Part shown: one piece after another, positions 1 through 11,517 of the stretch
Position numbering within the stretch: the first letter of the stretch is position 1
How the letters are laid out: the number at the start of each line of letters is the position of its first letter
Assembly: GCA_028386065.3 (NCBI GenBank)
Contig: JAKUCV010001512.1
Span: 297,631-361,630, forward strand
DNA from: Turnera subulata
Taxonomy: Eukaryota > Streptophyta > Magnoliopsida > Malpighiales > Passifloraceae
DNA: 64,000 nt
Direction of reading: 5' to 3'
Translations under genes and position numbers: made by a program
The notes under the pieces: generated by a model
Told to the model about the DNA's origin: nothing
The model's database searches: none
The model's input: only the letters and a program-made list of their open reading frames with translations

Positions 1-372
1 CGTGTGGCTCGGCAAAAGGTGGACAAGGGAAAGGCTCGTGTTGTCCCGGAGGAAGAGGTCGTGGCTGAGAGTGAGTTCACTGACCCAGTCCAAGGGGGTG
101 ACACAACAGTTGAAGTCTTGAAAGCCGGTTTGCAGGGTGTAAATCGGGCTGTTGAGACCATCTCCGGTTGGATAGCTGAGAAGGAAAGGCGTAATGAGGA
201 TGTTCAAGGGATGGGGGTACCATTGGCTACCTTTGTGAAGCTGGATCCACCTACATTTGCTGCTGGGGAAAATGAGGATCCACAACGGTTTCTCGACTCG
301 ATTTGGAAACGTTGTGAAGCTTTGGGTTGGACTGACCACAGGGCAGTGAGTTTGGCTGTTTTTCGTTTGTAA
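1..372 (+). pseudogene. Ty3/gypsy-type gag fragment (5' part only)
   Basis: The frame is open from the window edge to a stop at 370-372. It reads as the N-terminal part of a plant LTR-retrotransposon Gag: a charged leader, then a segment with FVKLDPPTF and a DPQRFLDSIWKRCEALGW block, which resembles the 'PP.F.G..dP..a..wl..me..F' core of Ty3/gypsy Gag proteins. The frame stops where family members continue into 'L.g.A..WW', and no protease, RT or integrase follows. A purine-rich run (371-381) and a TGTAGTAACCC sequence come next. They look like a polypurine tract and LTR start, but that reading is an inference. This is a dead fragment, not a functional gene. Confidence 0.6.
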
Positions 373-383
373 GGGGGAGATGA

Positions 384-637
384 TGTAGTAACCCGTGTAC
401 TGGGGCTTGCACAATTTACTTGATGAAGAGGGAAGTAGGAGAATTGGCTTGTGAGATTGTGGGTTGGTTGCTGGTGCTAATTATATGCAATGGGTGCGCA
501 ATTGGCACAGCAGCGCCAATTGCGCACCCATTGCATATAATTAGCACCAGCAACCAACCCACAATCTCACAAGCCAATTCTCCTACTTCCCTCTTCATCA
601 AGTAAATTGTGCAAGCCCCAGTACACGGGTTACTACA
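384..637. repeat. Perfect 254-bp palindrome (2 x 123 bp arms, 8-nt loop)
   Basis: Bases 384-506 are the exact reverse complement of 515-637, with an 8-nt spacer (acagcagc) at 507-514. I compared the arms base by base and saw no mismatch. The arms begin TGTAGTAACCC and end GGGTTACTACA, so each outer end looks like an LTR terminus (TG...CA). No target-site duplication is visible in the flanks (agatga on the left, atattt on the right). It lies exactly between a gypsy gag fragment and copia pol sequence. It could be a fold-back or MITE-like element, two head-to-head LTR fragments, or a chimeric joint made during library construction or assembly. Confidence 0.9.
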
Positions 638-2790
638 ATATTTCTCCTTATCAGCTATTATTTCGACAACCACCAGACTATTCCTTTCTTAGGGTTTTTG
701 GGTGTTTATGTTTTCCTTTTCTACGTCCCTATAACAAGCACAAAGTCGATTTTCACTCAACTTCTTGTGTCTTCCTAGGTTATAGCCCTCAACACCTAGG
801 ATATCGATGCTATGACATCAAAACTCGGCGGTTTTATATCGCTCGCCATGTGAAATTTTTGGAGCATATATTCCCTTTTTCCAATGAACAGGATCGGCCT
901 CCATCGACTCCAGTTTCTGCTGACACTTGGACACCGGTGCCTCTCACGGTTTTCTTCCCCTCGTTACAGCAAGTTATGCCCTCTGCTTCCTCTCCTAAAA
1001 CACCTTCCACATCATCTTCTACTCCTTTCTCTCCTCTCCGGGACACTTCTGCCTCTTCTCCAATCCCAAACACTACTCCAGTTTCCTCTCCACTGCTCCA
1101 AACACCAGTCTCCTCACCCACATCCGAATCCTCTTCGAGTCCAAGTCCCGCACCTATACCACCTAAACATCATCCTATGACTCTTAGACAACACAGACAA
1201 CCACCTAAACGTTATTCTCCAACAATTAATTCTGTCAACCTCCATACTCAACAAGACACCGAACCTACTTGTTTCACCACTGCTAACAAATGCAAAGAAT
1301 GGCACCAGGCCATGGTGGAAGAAATGAATGCGTTAATCACAAATCAAACATGGGATCTTGTGCCCCGGACGGCTGGGATGAATCTTATTGGTTGTAAGTG
1401 GGTGTATCAAATCAAACGCAATTCTGATGGCAGCATTGAGCGATATAAAGCTAGACTGGTAGCTAAGGGGTTTCATCAGCGGGCTGGTATTGACTACAGT
1501 GAGACTTTTAGTCCCGTTGTCAAACCAACGACAATCCGGTTGGTTCTTTCTTTGGCTCTTTCTCACAAATAGGTAATGAAACAACTGGATATTAGGAATG
1601 CATTCCTCCATGGCAGGTTACAGGAAGCGGTATACATGGTTCAGCCTCCTGGCTTTGTTGATCCCTCCAAACCTGATCATGTCTGTTTGCTGCGTCGGTC
1701 TTTATATGGACTGAAACAGGCGCCCCGGGCCTGGTATTCTCGCCTCACTGATTATCTTCTCCATCTTGGTTTTCAGGTGTCACGCTCTGATCCTTCTCTT
1801 CTTATTTATAACCAAATGGGTATCACGGTGTATTTTCTTGTCTATGTCGATGACATTGTGGTTACAGGAAGTAGCACTGCTTTTGTTAATGATTTGTTGT
1901 GTCGGCTGAGTCAAGAGTTTGCCCTGCGAGATCTCGGCTACCCAACTTACTTCTTGGGCGTTGAAGTTTGTAAAACACCGACAGGTCTCTTACTCACCCA
2001 GACAAAGTATATTCGGGATTTATTGGTCAAGGCGGGAATGGATACCTGCAAACCGGTTCTAACACCAGCCTCAACATCCACTATTTTACGACAACATGAC
2101 GGGGAACCTCTTTTGGATCCGACTAAATACCGAAAACTCGTCGGCTCTCTCCAGTACCTCTCCATAACACGACCTGATATAGCCTTTTCTGTGAGCAAGG
2201 TTAGTCAATTCATGTCTTCCCCTACCCAAATTCATCTAGTGGCTGTGAAGCGTATTCTGAGATACTTGAAGGCAACCATGAATCACGGTCTCCACCTACG
2301 ATTCACACAGAACACAGACATTCAAATTTTTACGGATGCTGACTGGGCTGGTAGCCCGGATGATAGAAAGTCTACAGGAGGTTTTATGGTTTTCTTTGGA
2401 GGGAATCTTGTCGCCTGGGCTTCCCGCAAACAGCGAACAGTGGCAAGATCATCGACAGAAGCCGAGTACAAAGCAATGGCAGACGGCACAGCGGAGTTCA
2501 TGTGGATTAAGAATCTTTTGGTTGAGCTCGGGGTACTTGTTCAAAAACCAAAACTTTGGTGCGACAACTTGGGAGCTACATTCCTTAGTCATAATCCGGT
2601 CATCAAGGCACGAACGAAGCATGTGGAAATTGATTTCCACTTCGTTCGAGAACAGGTCACGCAAGGCCATATGCAAGTTCAGTTTATTGGAAGTGAAGAT
2701 CAGTTGGCAGATGTTCTAACCAAACCCCTATCTACTGCACGTTTCCAGTCCATTATCACCAAACTCAACCTGTGTTCTTCCCCTGGCTGA
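638..2790 (+). pseudogene. Copia pol remnant: integrase C-terminus, RT, RNase H
   Basis: One frame runs from 607 through 2790, broken by one TAG at 1570-1572. Domains in order are: the integrase C-terminal region ([16 protein letters not shown] and a VFLGYS motif, about 680-880), a Ser/Pro/Thr-rich spacer (about 890-1200), reverse transcriptase ([53 protein letters not shown], catalytic YVDDIVVTGS at about 1844-1873), and RNase H ([29 protein letters not shown]). The frame ends with a serine/proline tail before the polypurine tract. The nonsense codon lies inside RT, just before the QLDIRNAFLHG motif. Apart from this stop and the missing 5' half, the sequence is well preserved, so the copy is not very old. 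Confidence 0.9.
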
Positions 2791-2802
2791 GTTTGCGGGG
2801 GG

Positions 2803-3009
2803 TGTTAGTGATAGTATTGTGTTATGTTACGTATTGTATGATAGGATGAGGTTAGGAGGATTACTATGTACCTTACAGATGTAGCTCTAATCTTTACAGT
2901 TGTAACGTGTGATAGATATCTCCAAAGGACTTGGAGTTCATGTGTAACACTAATACAGTGATTATAAAATACTGCAGAGAACATCATTTGATGTACTCAA
3001 TTCACAACA
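2803..3009 (+). repeat. Putative copia 3' LTR (about 207 bp)
   Basis: The LTR starts TGTTAG directly after a gcgggggg polypurine tract, 12 bases after the pol stop. I placed the end at the CA of ttcacaaca (3009), which gives about 207 bp, normal for short copia LTRs. The 5' LTR is absent, so the right boundary cannot be checked by comparing LTRs. Confidence 0.55.
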
Positions 3010-3866
3010 TCTTTTCTGTGTTTCTATAGAATGGAACTCACAGTTCCCACTCTTCAATTCCAATTGGCTATGCACGAGCAATCAACAAGTTCCGGGTCCC
3101 CCCAGGTGGAACTGTACTACACTAGCAGGATGAGGTTTGATCATCCCCAAAAAGCTGTCTTTTTCTGTGTTGAAAAAAATAAGAGAAGATAATTGGTTGG
3201 CTCATGGTAACATGGAGCTTCATTAAGGTAGTTGGATGCCAGCCACTGTCTTATTCACGTGAATTTGGACAAATTTTGCTGTCCCGATACTGTGCAGTAT
3301 GTAACTTAAATGGATATTCATTTAACAATCTAACTTGAAGCAATTTCGTTCTAAAAATAACAGCGCCAGTATTCATAACTTGCAGAAAGTTACCAACATC
3401 CTCCTAAGAGACTTCAGTAGCCGTTCTACGTTCAAGACTAGCTAGCCAGCTGATGTTTATAAAACGTATATTGGCAATCGAGGCACCTTTTATTTGCTAG
3501 AATCAAGGATACAACAAATCGTTAAACAGATGCAAAGAGCAAAAGAAAAAAAAACTCAAATCCTGTGTCTCTTTAGGTGCAAGGGAATGAGCATAGAGGA
3601 GGAGTTAAAATAATTAAAGAGCCACTTCCAACCTAAAAGTATGCAGGCCAAACTGTTGCCATTAGTTGCTGATAATTCTAGGCCTACTAGCATTATTGGA
3701 CATTATAGTAGCGTAAAAACATCACAAAGAGTACAATTATAACATCCATTAATGATTTATCCAGTCAGAGGATACTTTCATGGCAATACACATAATGAAG
3801 GTTTTATTTCTTCTTTCTAAAGTTGTTCTCAGGTAGCCCCTCATTTGTCAAGAGTTTAGGACACGC
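3010..3866. other. Intergenic; SBP 3' flank with an unassigned exon-like block
   Basis: Between the copia LTR and the SBP stop codon. At 3030-3105 there is a short open block bounded by tttctatag and ccccag/gtgg, like an internal exon. It reads NGTHSSHSSIPIGYARA..., which I cannot assign. The rest is AT-rich and probably includes the SBP 3' UTR. I see no other coding evidence. Confidence 0.35.
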
Positions 3867-6800
3867 TTATATCCATATATCTGATGTGCAGTCACCACCT
3901 GGGTATCTCATCTCATGTGCCAGTGAAGGACCATCAGGCTCGGAGGCAAAGTCCACAAAGAAGTTGGGGTTTATGGCAAGACCACCTTTCTCAGTGTTGA
4001 CATCAATCTGCAACATGTGAGATCCTTTCTCCACAAGATCAGGATAGAACTGATTATCCCAAGTACTGAAAAGTGAGTTTGTCACATAGAGTCTCTTCCC
4101 ATCCAAACTCAGCTGGATCATCTGTGGCCCTCCTCGCAATCGATTCCCCTGAACATAGAGTATAATGTCAGCAAGGTACTAAAATATTGTGGCCTGCGAC
4201 CGAAATCTTGTAGTGAAGTATTTATTATCACTAAAGCAGAAGTCAAATTGACTACTGATACAGTTTGGACAATTGTTGTCCATAGTTTTAGGTTTAAGAT
4301 CATACAAACCTTGACCTCTGGAACATCATGCTGCCAGGTTTTACCATCCTCACCCTCTGCCACAACAGCGCTTCCTTTCTGGATCAGTCCCCCAACCCAA
4401 AGTTGGCCTGTCAAGACTGGATTTTTCGGGTCTTCAATGTTGTACTGTCTGACATCTCCATGAAGCCAGTTTGATAAGTAGAGAAAACGATCATCAAGAG
4501 AGATGAGAAAATCGGTTATGAGTCCTGGCATTTCTGGAAGAATCCAGTTTTGAACCTTCAATGGTTTAACTGATATAGCCACCTGCAAGAGTAGCATATA
4601 TTAGGCATGTGGACCATCAGGTAAGTTTCTGTAGAAGGGGTTGAATCAGGAACAAACCAAAATTCTTTTGGCTAAGAACGAACAGACCATTAGGTTGTTC
4701 ATGGTCAAAGCAAGCAAAATCTATATAACTAGCATACCTCATGGCTCCACGATCCATCTGGTGTCTTGAAAAACCGAACCATGTTACTTGTTAAGGCACA
4801 CCCAACAAAGCCTGTATCTTTGGCAGGGTCATGAAGGAACCTTATCTGCCAGTTAATAAAACCACAATATATCAGTGACTTGAAGCCTTAGTATGCATAT
4901 GTGGAGATAATGAAAACAGCATTTGTGGCCACCATAAACAGAACTACATGCATAGGCAACGGGTTTTAGATTATCTGGTTTTACCTCCAAGGGTAGGAGC
5001 CCTGTATTTCCAAGATCCAATGTTTGTTTAAGTTCACCGTCCGGCCAACTATAGACATGCAGATGCCTTCCATAAAGACCATCTGACACATGCTGCAGAT
5101 TGAACCCTTTGGTGAAAGCTGCTGGCGCTCCCCATGAAGAGCTGATCATTGTTTTGTGCCGGGGCTGGTACCAGAAATCATAACCAAAAAGTGGGCTATT
5201 CCCTGGTTTCTCCCACCTAAGGAAAACGAAGATAGTACAAAAGATTTATCAATCTCATAGCCGATGACTTTGTTACTCTGAAGAAAAAATCCCTCCAGAC
5301 TTTCCAAGTAATTACAGGATAATGCTCCTCACACATATGACATTTCATAAGTTCAAGCACCTTTGAATTAGCTAACCAACTACTTCTAAATGGAATATGA
5401 GACTCACATGGAACGAATGCCCCCCCTAACAACAGCTAAAGGTAATAGAAAAAGCTACATCAAAAGATCTAATCAGATATCTAATTACCTTCCTTTCACA
5501 TTAAACTCCGAGTCAAGTAGAAGAAACCCATTTCCTGCTGCATTTCCTTCTTTGTCTCCAAGGCATGATATCAATAGATCTCCGGATGCAAGGCAATGGG
5601 ATGTGTGTGGATATGCTAATCCAGTCTTTTGTACAATATCTGACGACTCAACAACTTTGTGCAAGGAGGGGGCCTTGGGATCTTTCAGGGTATCGATCAC
5701 ATATACACGGCCAGATCTGAAAGAAATAGAGATTTTGCCAGAAAATTAGAAAATTTCATCTGTTTTTGTAGCAAAGCACTTCGTAAGCACATGATGAAAC
5801 AGGTGAAAAGAAAGGCCTAAGTATGAAATTCTTCAAAAGGTAACATGTATGGAACAGAAATAAAGAGAAACTCCATAATTTGCAAAGCATCCAATGACCA
5901 AATACAGAACACTAGAACTAGAAGTAAGCATTTAAAAATAGGACAATATCTTGCTTTATTTGTTCTTTGTATCAGCATTGTGATAGTTACAGTTTGAGGC
6001 TAAGGAAAACAGCCAATCCAATGTTACTATTTTCTTCGAACAATTTTCAGTATATTCTTTTTCCTTCAAGTTTCTGATACTTAACAAAGCAGTCTCTATA
6101 ATTCAGAGAAGATTGCAGACGCTTACATCAATGATGGCAGGATCAGATAACGCCGGCTTGCAGAGGGATCCCCATGGCAAGAGCTGCAAGAATTCCACCC
6201 AGAATGATGCAGTTCATCGCCTAAATAAGGAACAGGTAACCTATGTATAACTTTTGAATAAGTGGGCGAGTTTGGATCCACGTCCACCGTGGCTAAGTAA
6301 TCAGGCTTCTCTTTCCCCGTTCCTGTATGTAAGATATCATATAATCAAGCAATTAACTTCTTCCCATCACCAAAACTTGAAAGATTTATCCACGAGTTAA
6401 GTTATAGCCACTGAATAAGAATCCACATAGAATCCATCCATCAATGCACGAAAGTAGTTTTAAGAGAGAATTGCTGGAGAGTATCAAGCCAAAATATAAG
6501 AACCCCTATAGAATCCATCCACTGATGCAAAAGAAGGAGCTTTAAGGAATAGAATTGTAAGAGTATCAAGGATTACGGGTAAGCTTTTGTTAAAATAAGA
6601 AAGAAAAGCCAAAGGAAAAGAAGATTCGCTATTATGCTTTTCCTCAAACTAATTTTGAAGATTGATCAACTGCTCCAATCATCTGCAAATCCATCACTTA
6701 ATCTAGAAGAGAAAAAGAGCAAAAAGGTGTTGCTAACAGTGGGTAGCCATGATAACACGTGTAACCGATATTATACAGGAAAAACAGACAGCAGTATCTG

Positions 6801-7054
6801 GGAAAGAACATACCATAAAAAGAAACAAAAAGGAATCTTATCAAACCAGACTGACTAATCAATCATCAAAGATCATCATGAAGAGAAAAGAGAAGGAGGT
6901 GAGCTAAGAGAGTACCAGTATAGACACAAGTGACATAGATAAGAGACTCCCTAGGACCAGACATTGCCTCAAGTGGAGTTGCATAACCGGGTCCTTTCTT
7001 GCAGCAGCTTCCATGTCCTCCATTACCCTGCAAGCTTTCCACCTCTGTTGCCAT
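3867..7054 (-). CDS. SBP1: Selenium-binding protein (SBP1/2-type, methanethiol oxidase family)
   Basis: Seven exons join in phase: 6916-7054, 6127-6322, 5489-5716, 4985-5216, 4738-4845, 4310-4582 and 3867-4148. They give 485 residues, against about 490 in Arabidopsis SBP1. The ATG at 7054 begins [13 protein letters not shown], followed by the family's double cysteine ([13 protein letters not shown]). Exon 2 carries the [13 protein letters not shown] motif, with Cys around residues 92 and 95, the proposed selenium/metal ligand. Other family blocks are [40 protein letters not shown] and [17 protein letters not shown]. The protein ends [10 protein letters not shown]. The family forms a beta-propeller-like fold; the human homologue oxidises methanethiol, and plant members are cytosolic and linked to sulfur, selenium and cadmium handling. 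All seven exons are intact. A TATA-like ATAAATA (7204-7210, minus strand) lies about 150 bases upstream. Confidence 0.95.
6427..6572. repeat. Diverged tandem duplication inside SBP intron 1
   Basis: Two imperfect copies of about 64 bases, roughly 81 bases apart. Both start atagaatccatcca and end agagtatcaag (first copy from about 6427, second from about 6508). They lie in the 593-bp first intron, with no coding meaning seen. Confidence 0.5.
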
Positions 7055-9114
7055 CACTGTGTGTTTGATTACTGAGACAAACAGCGGAAGGCACTCTTAT
7101 GAGAACTTTTTTCTTTTTGCGCTTACAGTCTTACAGGGATATGCAGACACATGCAAACTGCAAAAGATACTTTTAACTGAAGTCTTTGGTGTTGGTCTGG
7201 ACCTATTTATGTTGTAATAAATCAAAAACTATGCAAATTAGGATTAGCTAGACCGTATTAAGACCAAAATGGAACTTGGTGTTTCTTCTTTTTAATTTCT
7301 TCTTTAACTGGGTTATATATGCAAACGTAAACTATGTTTGTAACTGTTTTCTGGTAGGATTGCCAAGTTTAATGTGTCACGTATTTTGGCCATATTCAGT
7401 TGTGTCCAGGGGGGATGTATCCGTAATTACGCAATTTAATGACTCCGTCGTTTGGCAAAAATTCCACTAAGTGTGATCTTATTACTACCATTATTATTAT
7501 TCGGATAAGTCCGATGAAATTATTTGTCTAGTTTGATTTGTCCAGGGACACAGACGTTATTTTGTCTTGGAAAAACAAATTAACTCGTGCATCTGTGGGT
7601 CCCAATTTGTGTACGAGGCGACCTGTTATTGGTTAATTTTGTGGGTGTAGTGGGATCTTTTACGTTGTCGAATCAAATTAGGAGCAGAAAAAAAACTTAT
7701 TTTGACAAAGTAAAAAAGAAGAGAAAGACCTTATTGGCTTCACGGATATCCTTCAGATAAGAAGGAAATTGTTCTCTACTAATGTTGGGAACAAAAGATG
7801 TGATTGATTTTCTGTGTATTCATTTTTCTTTTATGGTCCAATTGTTTAATACATGTACACGTACGTCCTTGAGAATGTCTAACTCATGGATCGGGTATGT
7901 TGGTCCATGTTTTGGGCTGATTACAAATTCTTAGGGACAATTCCTTTTGGTGATGAATTTTAATCACAAAATTAATTGAGGTATAAATTGGCAATACCTT
8001 GGGAGTTGTCCTTGGCGGATTCAAAAGGATGGAGGATCTGGATCTGGGTGGGGGCAAAAAATAATTGTACTGATTATCTTCTGATAGTTTTTAGTTTTCC
8101 CCTGCTGGAACTGGCTGTCTTTTCTCTCATGGAAGATAGATAATCTAGAGAAGAATCAAATATTTCTGATCTTAACCAAAAAATAAGATTAAAATTACGT
8201 ACATAAAGTATCATACCGCATGTATACAAATCTTACGTTTGCTGGCACAGCAAATGATAATATATTATAATGCCTTTCCCTTGTGTTAGTAAAGATAATA
8301 TATTCTTTGGTGTTTAAAAAAGATAATATAATAAATGATATGAAGGAAAAAAAAAACGACTTTTCCCGTGAAGATGAGAACCTTAGACCACTCGAGGTGG
8401 ACGCCTATCAGAAAATCCGACCGGAATCAGAGTAGGACAAGTTTATCCTTGGAAAAGCAAAAGTGGTGGCGTTTTAATTATGAGGATGGCGTACTCAATG
8501 TGTAAATAATATCTTATCCATGTTTGCAAACCAATTCAATAGTGTATAACATCAGAGATCAGTCCATCGCAGATTGACTTGCGGTGTAATCAAATTTTCT
8601 TAATGATGCTGCTATTCTACTTCTCCAGTGATTGGTATTGGATTGAGTTGAGAACTAAACTAATGCAGAACATATTCACCGGTCATTTTAGTGTAAAACA
8701 AACTCAAGTTCATATCCAGATTTCCTGAACACTAGCACATGTATATAGAGGGAAGAGCCGTAGGGCAACTAAACCAAGAATTAATCCAAACCTTGAATAT
8801 CCAAACTTAGATAAACATGTATTGCTCAATAGAAAAAAAAAAAAAGAACAAGAAAACAAACCAGTGAAAAGAAAATGGTTGCTGTCAACGTCAGAAGCAA
8901 TGAAAATCTAGATTTTTACAATAGTAAGAATTAAGGAATGCAACTGAGTTGCAACCAACTCAAAAGCATAAGGAACAAGATGTAGTTAATTCAACAGCCC
9001 AGCTGAGGCAGCCATCTATCTCCAAATCCCACCATGGGAAGTGTTGTGAAGCAAAAAAGAAGGAAACACGAGTGAATTTAGAATCACATAATCAGAACTA
9101 CCAGGGTTGGCTAA
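7055..9114. other. Intergenic: SBP promoter side and PPR 3' flank
   Basis: About 2 kb, AT-rich, with no coding signal on either strand. The stretch next to 7054 must hold the SBP promoter and leader. I see poly-A and poly-T runs (for example around 8345 and 8830) and nothing that I can name as an element. Confidence 0.6.
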
Positions 9115-10947
9115 TCACCAAAAATCATTGCAAGAACATTTTCCATCCTTGAAATGATGATACCTCGAGGTGTCTCTCACAATAATTTCTCTGTGGACAA
9201 TACTGCTGAGTAATTTGAGGAAGGTATGGCAATCTCCGCAAACACGAAGATTTTTAACTATCCGTATAACTGTTCCTGGAACTGTCTTAAGCAGTCCATA
9301 AGCCACAGCCAACCTCTCGCTATGCCAAAAAAGTTGCCTCTCTTTCTCCTGCTCATCCATGTCATGTAAAACAGAGCTAGTATCAGGAACATATCCTCTC
9401 TTCCTCATCTCTCCATCCCACTCCTTTAGTAAACCAAACATTTCATCCTTCATTGGATGACATGTCTCCCCCGCATGGAACACTTCAGTTTCTTTCCCAA
9501 GGTCAACGGAACTATAACCCGGTTCCTTTTTAACTTCCAAGACACCCATCAACCTCCTCACCTTTGACATTTGATCCCACATACCGGCACTGGCATAAAC
9601 ATTAGATAACAGTATATAAGATGAAGAATCTTTTGGATTCAAGCTCAACAGATGATCGGCAATCCTAAGTCCCATTTGAGTACGTCCATGCTGTTTGCAA
9701 GCACTCAATAAAGCTGCCCACATGGGTTCATCAGGTTCAAATGGCATCGAGTTGATGATGCTTTCAGCCTCATCAAGGTGGCCAGATCGGCTAAGAAGAT
9801 CTAAAAGGCACGTATAGTGTAGCAAAGAGGGACTAATCCCATAATCATCAACCATAGATTTAAATAGTGTTCTGCCTTTCATAACTAAACCAGCATGGCT
9901 GCAAGCATATATCAATCCTAGGAAGGTCACTTCATTTGGCTTTACTCCAGCTAAAACCATCTCATCATATAAATCCAGCGCTTCCTTGGCTCTCCCGTGC
10001 TGAGCTGCCCCAACGATTATAGAAGTCCAAGAAACAACATCTCTGCTAAGCATCCTGTCAAAGATGTTCTTGGCTGCTAAAATATCACTACATTTAGCAT
10101 ACATATCCACAAGTGCATTGCTTATAAACAAGCAAGATTCATAGCCAAGAGATATAACTAAGCCATGAACCTGTATTCCAAACCCCAACGAGGCTAAATT
10201 AGCACAAGCACCAACCACACTAGAAAGGACTAAGGGATCCACTATATCAACTCCTTCTCTTCTCATTTCAACAAACAATTGACAACCATCAGTCCCATTC
10301 CCACTCTGAACTAACCCAGAAATCAAAGCAGTCCAAGAATGCAACTTCTTAACCGGCGCCTCAGAAAACAGCTTCAAAGCCTCCGCTTTTAATCCACTCC
10401 TGGCATATCCAGATACCATAGCGGTCCAAGAAACTGGATTCTTCACTAAAATAGAATCAAAAACTGCGCGAGCAATTTTGGGCGCACCACATTTTGAATA
10501 CATATCAACCAGAGACGACTTAACAACATCGTCCTCAACAAACCGCGACACAATGAAGTTGCCATGCACTTGCTTGCCTACCCTTATGGAGCAGAGGCTA
10601 GCGCAGGCCTTGACGAGAGTTGCGTACACGAAATGATCAGGCAGCAACCCATCGGAAGCGAGCATGGAAGGGAAAATGGTCAGGGTCTTGCTTGGGAGGT
10701 TGGCTTGGTTATACGCAGTGAGGATTGAGGCCCAAGAGACGTGGTCTCTGTGAGACATTTCGTCGAACAGAGAACTCGCGTCTTGAAGTAGACCGCATTT
10801 GCCGTATACATCGACGAGCGTATTGGGCAGAGGTTCGTGGTTGATGAGGCCGAGTTTGATGATCTGGGAGTGGAGTTTCTTGGCGGCTAGTGGCGTTTGA
10901 CGTCTGGCGCATTGTTTCAGTTGGTGAAGGTATTGCGGGATTTGCAT
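9115..10947 (-). CDS. DYW-class pentatricopeptide repeat protein (At4g14050-like)
   Basis: A single intronless frame of 610 residues, typical of plant PLS-class PPR genes. PPR repeats fill about residues 40-480 (for example NTLVDVYGKCG, SSLVDMYSKCG, NALVDMYAKCS, VSWTAMVSGYARSG). E/E+ motifs follow, then a C-terminal DYW deaminase-like domain with HSERLAVAYG and the zinc-ligand CGDCH, ending in DFW. The Arabidopsis counterpart ends the same way as far as I recall. Such proteins bind organellar RNA site-specifically and usually drive C-to-U editing. The Arabidopsis protein is annotated mitochondrial, but the target site cannot be read from sequence. I chose the ATG at 10947 because MQIPQYLHQLKQCARR aligns with the Arabidopsis start. 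An out-of-frame ATG lies four bases upstream (10951). Conserved neighbours (SBP, AAE) support orthology. Confidence 0.95.
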   Translation of the reverse strand: MQIPQYLHQLKQCARRQTPLAAKKLHSQIIKLGLINHEPLPNTLVDVYGKCGLLQDASSLFDEMSHRDHVSWASILTAYNQANLPSKTLTIFPSMLASDGLLPDHFVYATLVKACASLCSIRVGKQVHGNFIVSRFVEDDVVKSSLVDMYSKCGAPKIARAVFDSILVKNPVSWTAMVSGYARSGLKAEALKLFSEAPVKKLHSWTALISGLVQSGNGTDGCQLFVEMRREGVDIVDPLVLSSVVGACANLASLGFGIQVHGLVISLGYESCLFISNALVDMYAKCSDILAAKNIFDRMLSRDVVSWTSIIVGAAQHGRAKEALDLYDEMVLAGVKPNEVTFLGLIYACSHAGLVMKGRTLFKSMVDDYGISPSLLHYTCLLDLLSRSGHLDEAESIINSMPFEPDEPMWAALLSACKQHGRTQMGLRIADHLLSLNPKDSSSYILLSNVYASAGMWDQMSKVRRLMGVLEVKKEPGYSSVDLGKETEVFHAGETCHPMKDEMFGLLKEWDGEMRKRGYVPDTSSVLHDMDEQEKERQLFWHSERLAVAYGLLKTVPGTVIRIVKNLRVCGDCHTFLKLLSSIVHREIIVRDTSRYHHFKDGKCSCNDFW

Positions 10948-11517
10948 GCATGAAACTGGTTAACGTTTTCGTGGCCAAGGAAAGAATATGTAATAAGAAA
11001 TGGTCGAGCGCGTAGGTTCTGTCTACCTCGGTGAAGCGACAGGTAAAGAAGTATACCAATCGGCTGGCAGCTGCTAATTCAAACAAATATCACTATTGGC
11101 TCATCGCTGTAAGAATTATGGTGGTTATGGTTTTCCAAATACTAGGGTCTTAAAGAAAAACCTTTTTTTAGATTCTAAAAACAATTTTTTTTAGGGGAGA
11201 TTTTTTTGCACCTTAATACTAGCCACAGATTTGATTAGTCATATATAGGTTACTCTGAGTACTCGGAGATGTAGGAAGAATCAATTTCATAAATGAAGTT
11301 ATTCCCCCAATGTTACTGTACAATTATTACACAGTCATCTAATAATCATCATCCTGTACAACAACCTTGAAAATCCAGTCCTCAACCAGTTCTTTCCTTT
11401 TTTTCTTTCTATTCTCACCGTGAACGTCGTGCAAATTCAAATGGAGACTTCTGCTTTGAGGCTATATTTATCTTGCTTCTTATTCTATGGCATCAAATGT
11501 ACAATCAATCATTCGAA
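10948..11517. other. Intergenic between the AAE 3' end and the PPR start
   Basis: 570 bases that must contain the AAE 3' UTR and polyadenylation region and the PPR promoter, both on the minus strand. An overlapping frame at 10709-11086 is only a shadow of the PPR gene. No other feature seen. Confidence 0.6.

Larger units (their letters stand above)
638..3009 (+). mobile_element. Ty1/copia retrotransposon, 3' half with 3' LTR
   Basis: The fragment starts abruptly at the palindrome, inside the C-terminal part of the integrase. It runs through RT and RNase H (to 2790), a G-rich polypurine tract (about 2796-2802) and a putative 3' LTR (2803-3009). The 5' LTR, gag, protease and integrase core are missing, so the copy cannot move by itself. 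The integrase-before-RT order is diagnostic of the copia superfamily. Confidence 0.9.

Noticed and set aside
384..637. Palindrome as a CRISPR unit, terminator or miRNA precursor
   Set aside because: Plant nuclear context, one unit only. Arms are far longer and more perfect than a miRNA hairpin, although a recent inverted-repeat locus that makes small RNAs cannot be excluded.
10709..11086. 125-residue minus-strand frame overlapping the PPR start
   Set aside because: Different phase, no similarity to known proteins; the PPR frame aligns with its family from MQIPQYLHQL.
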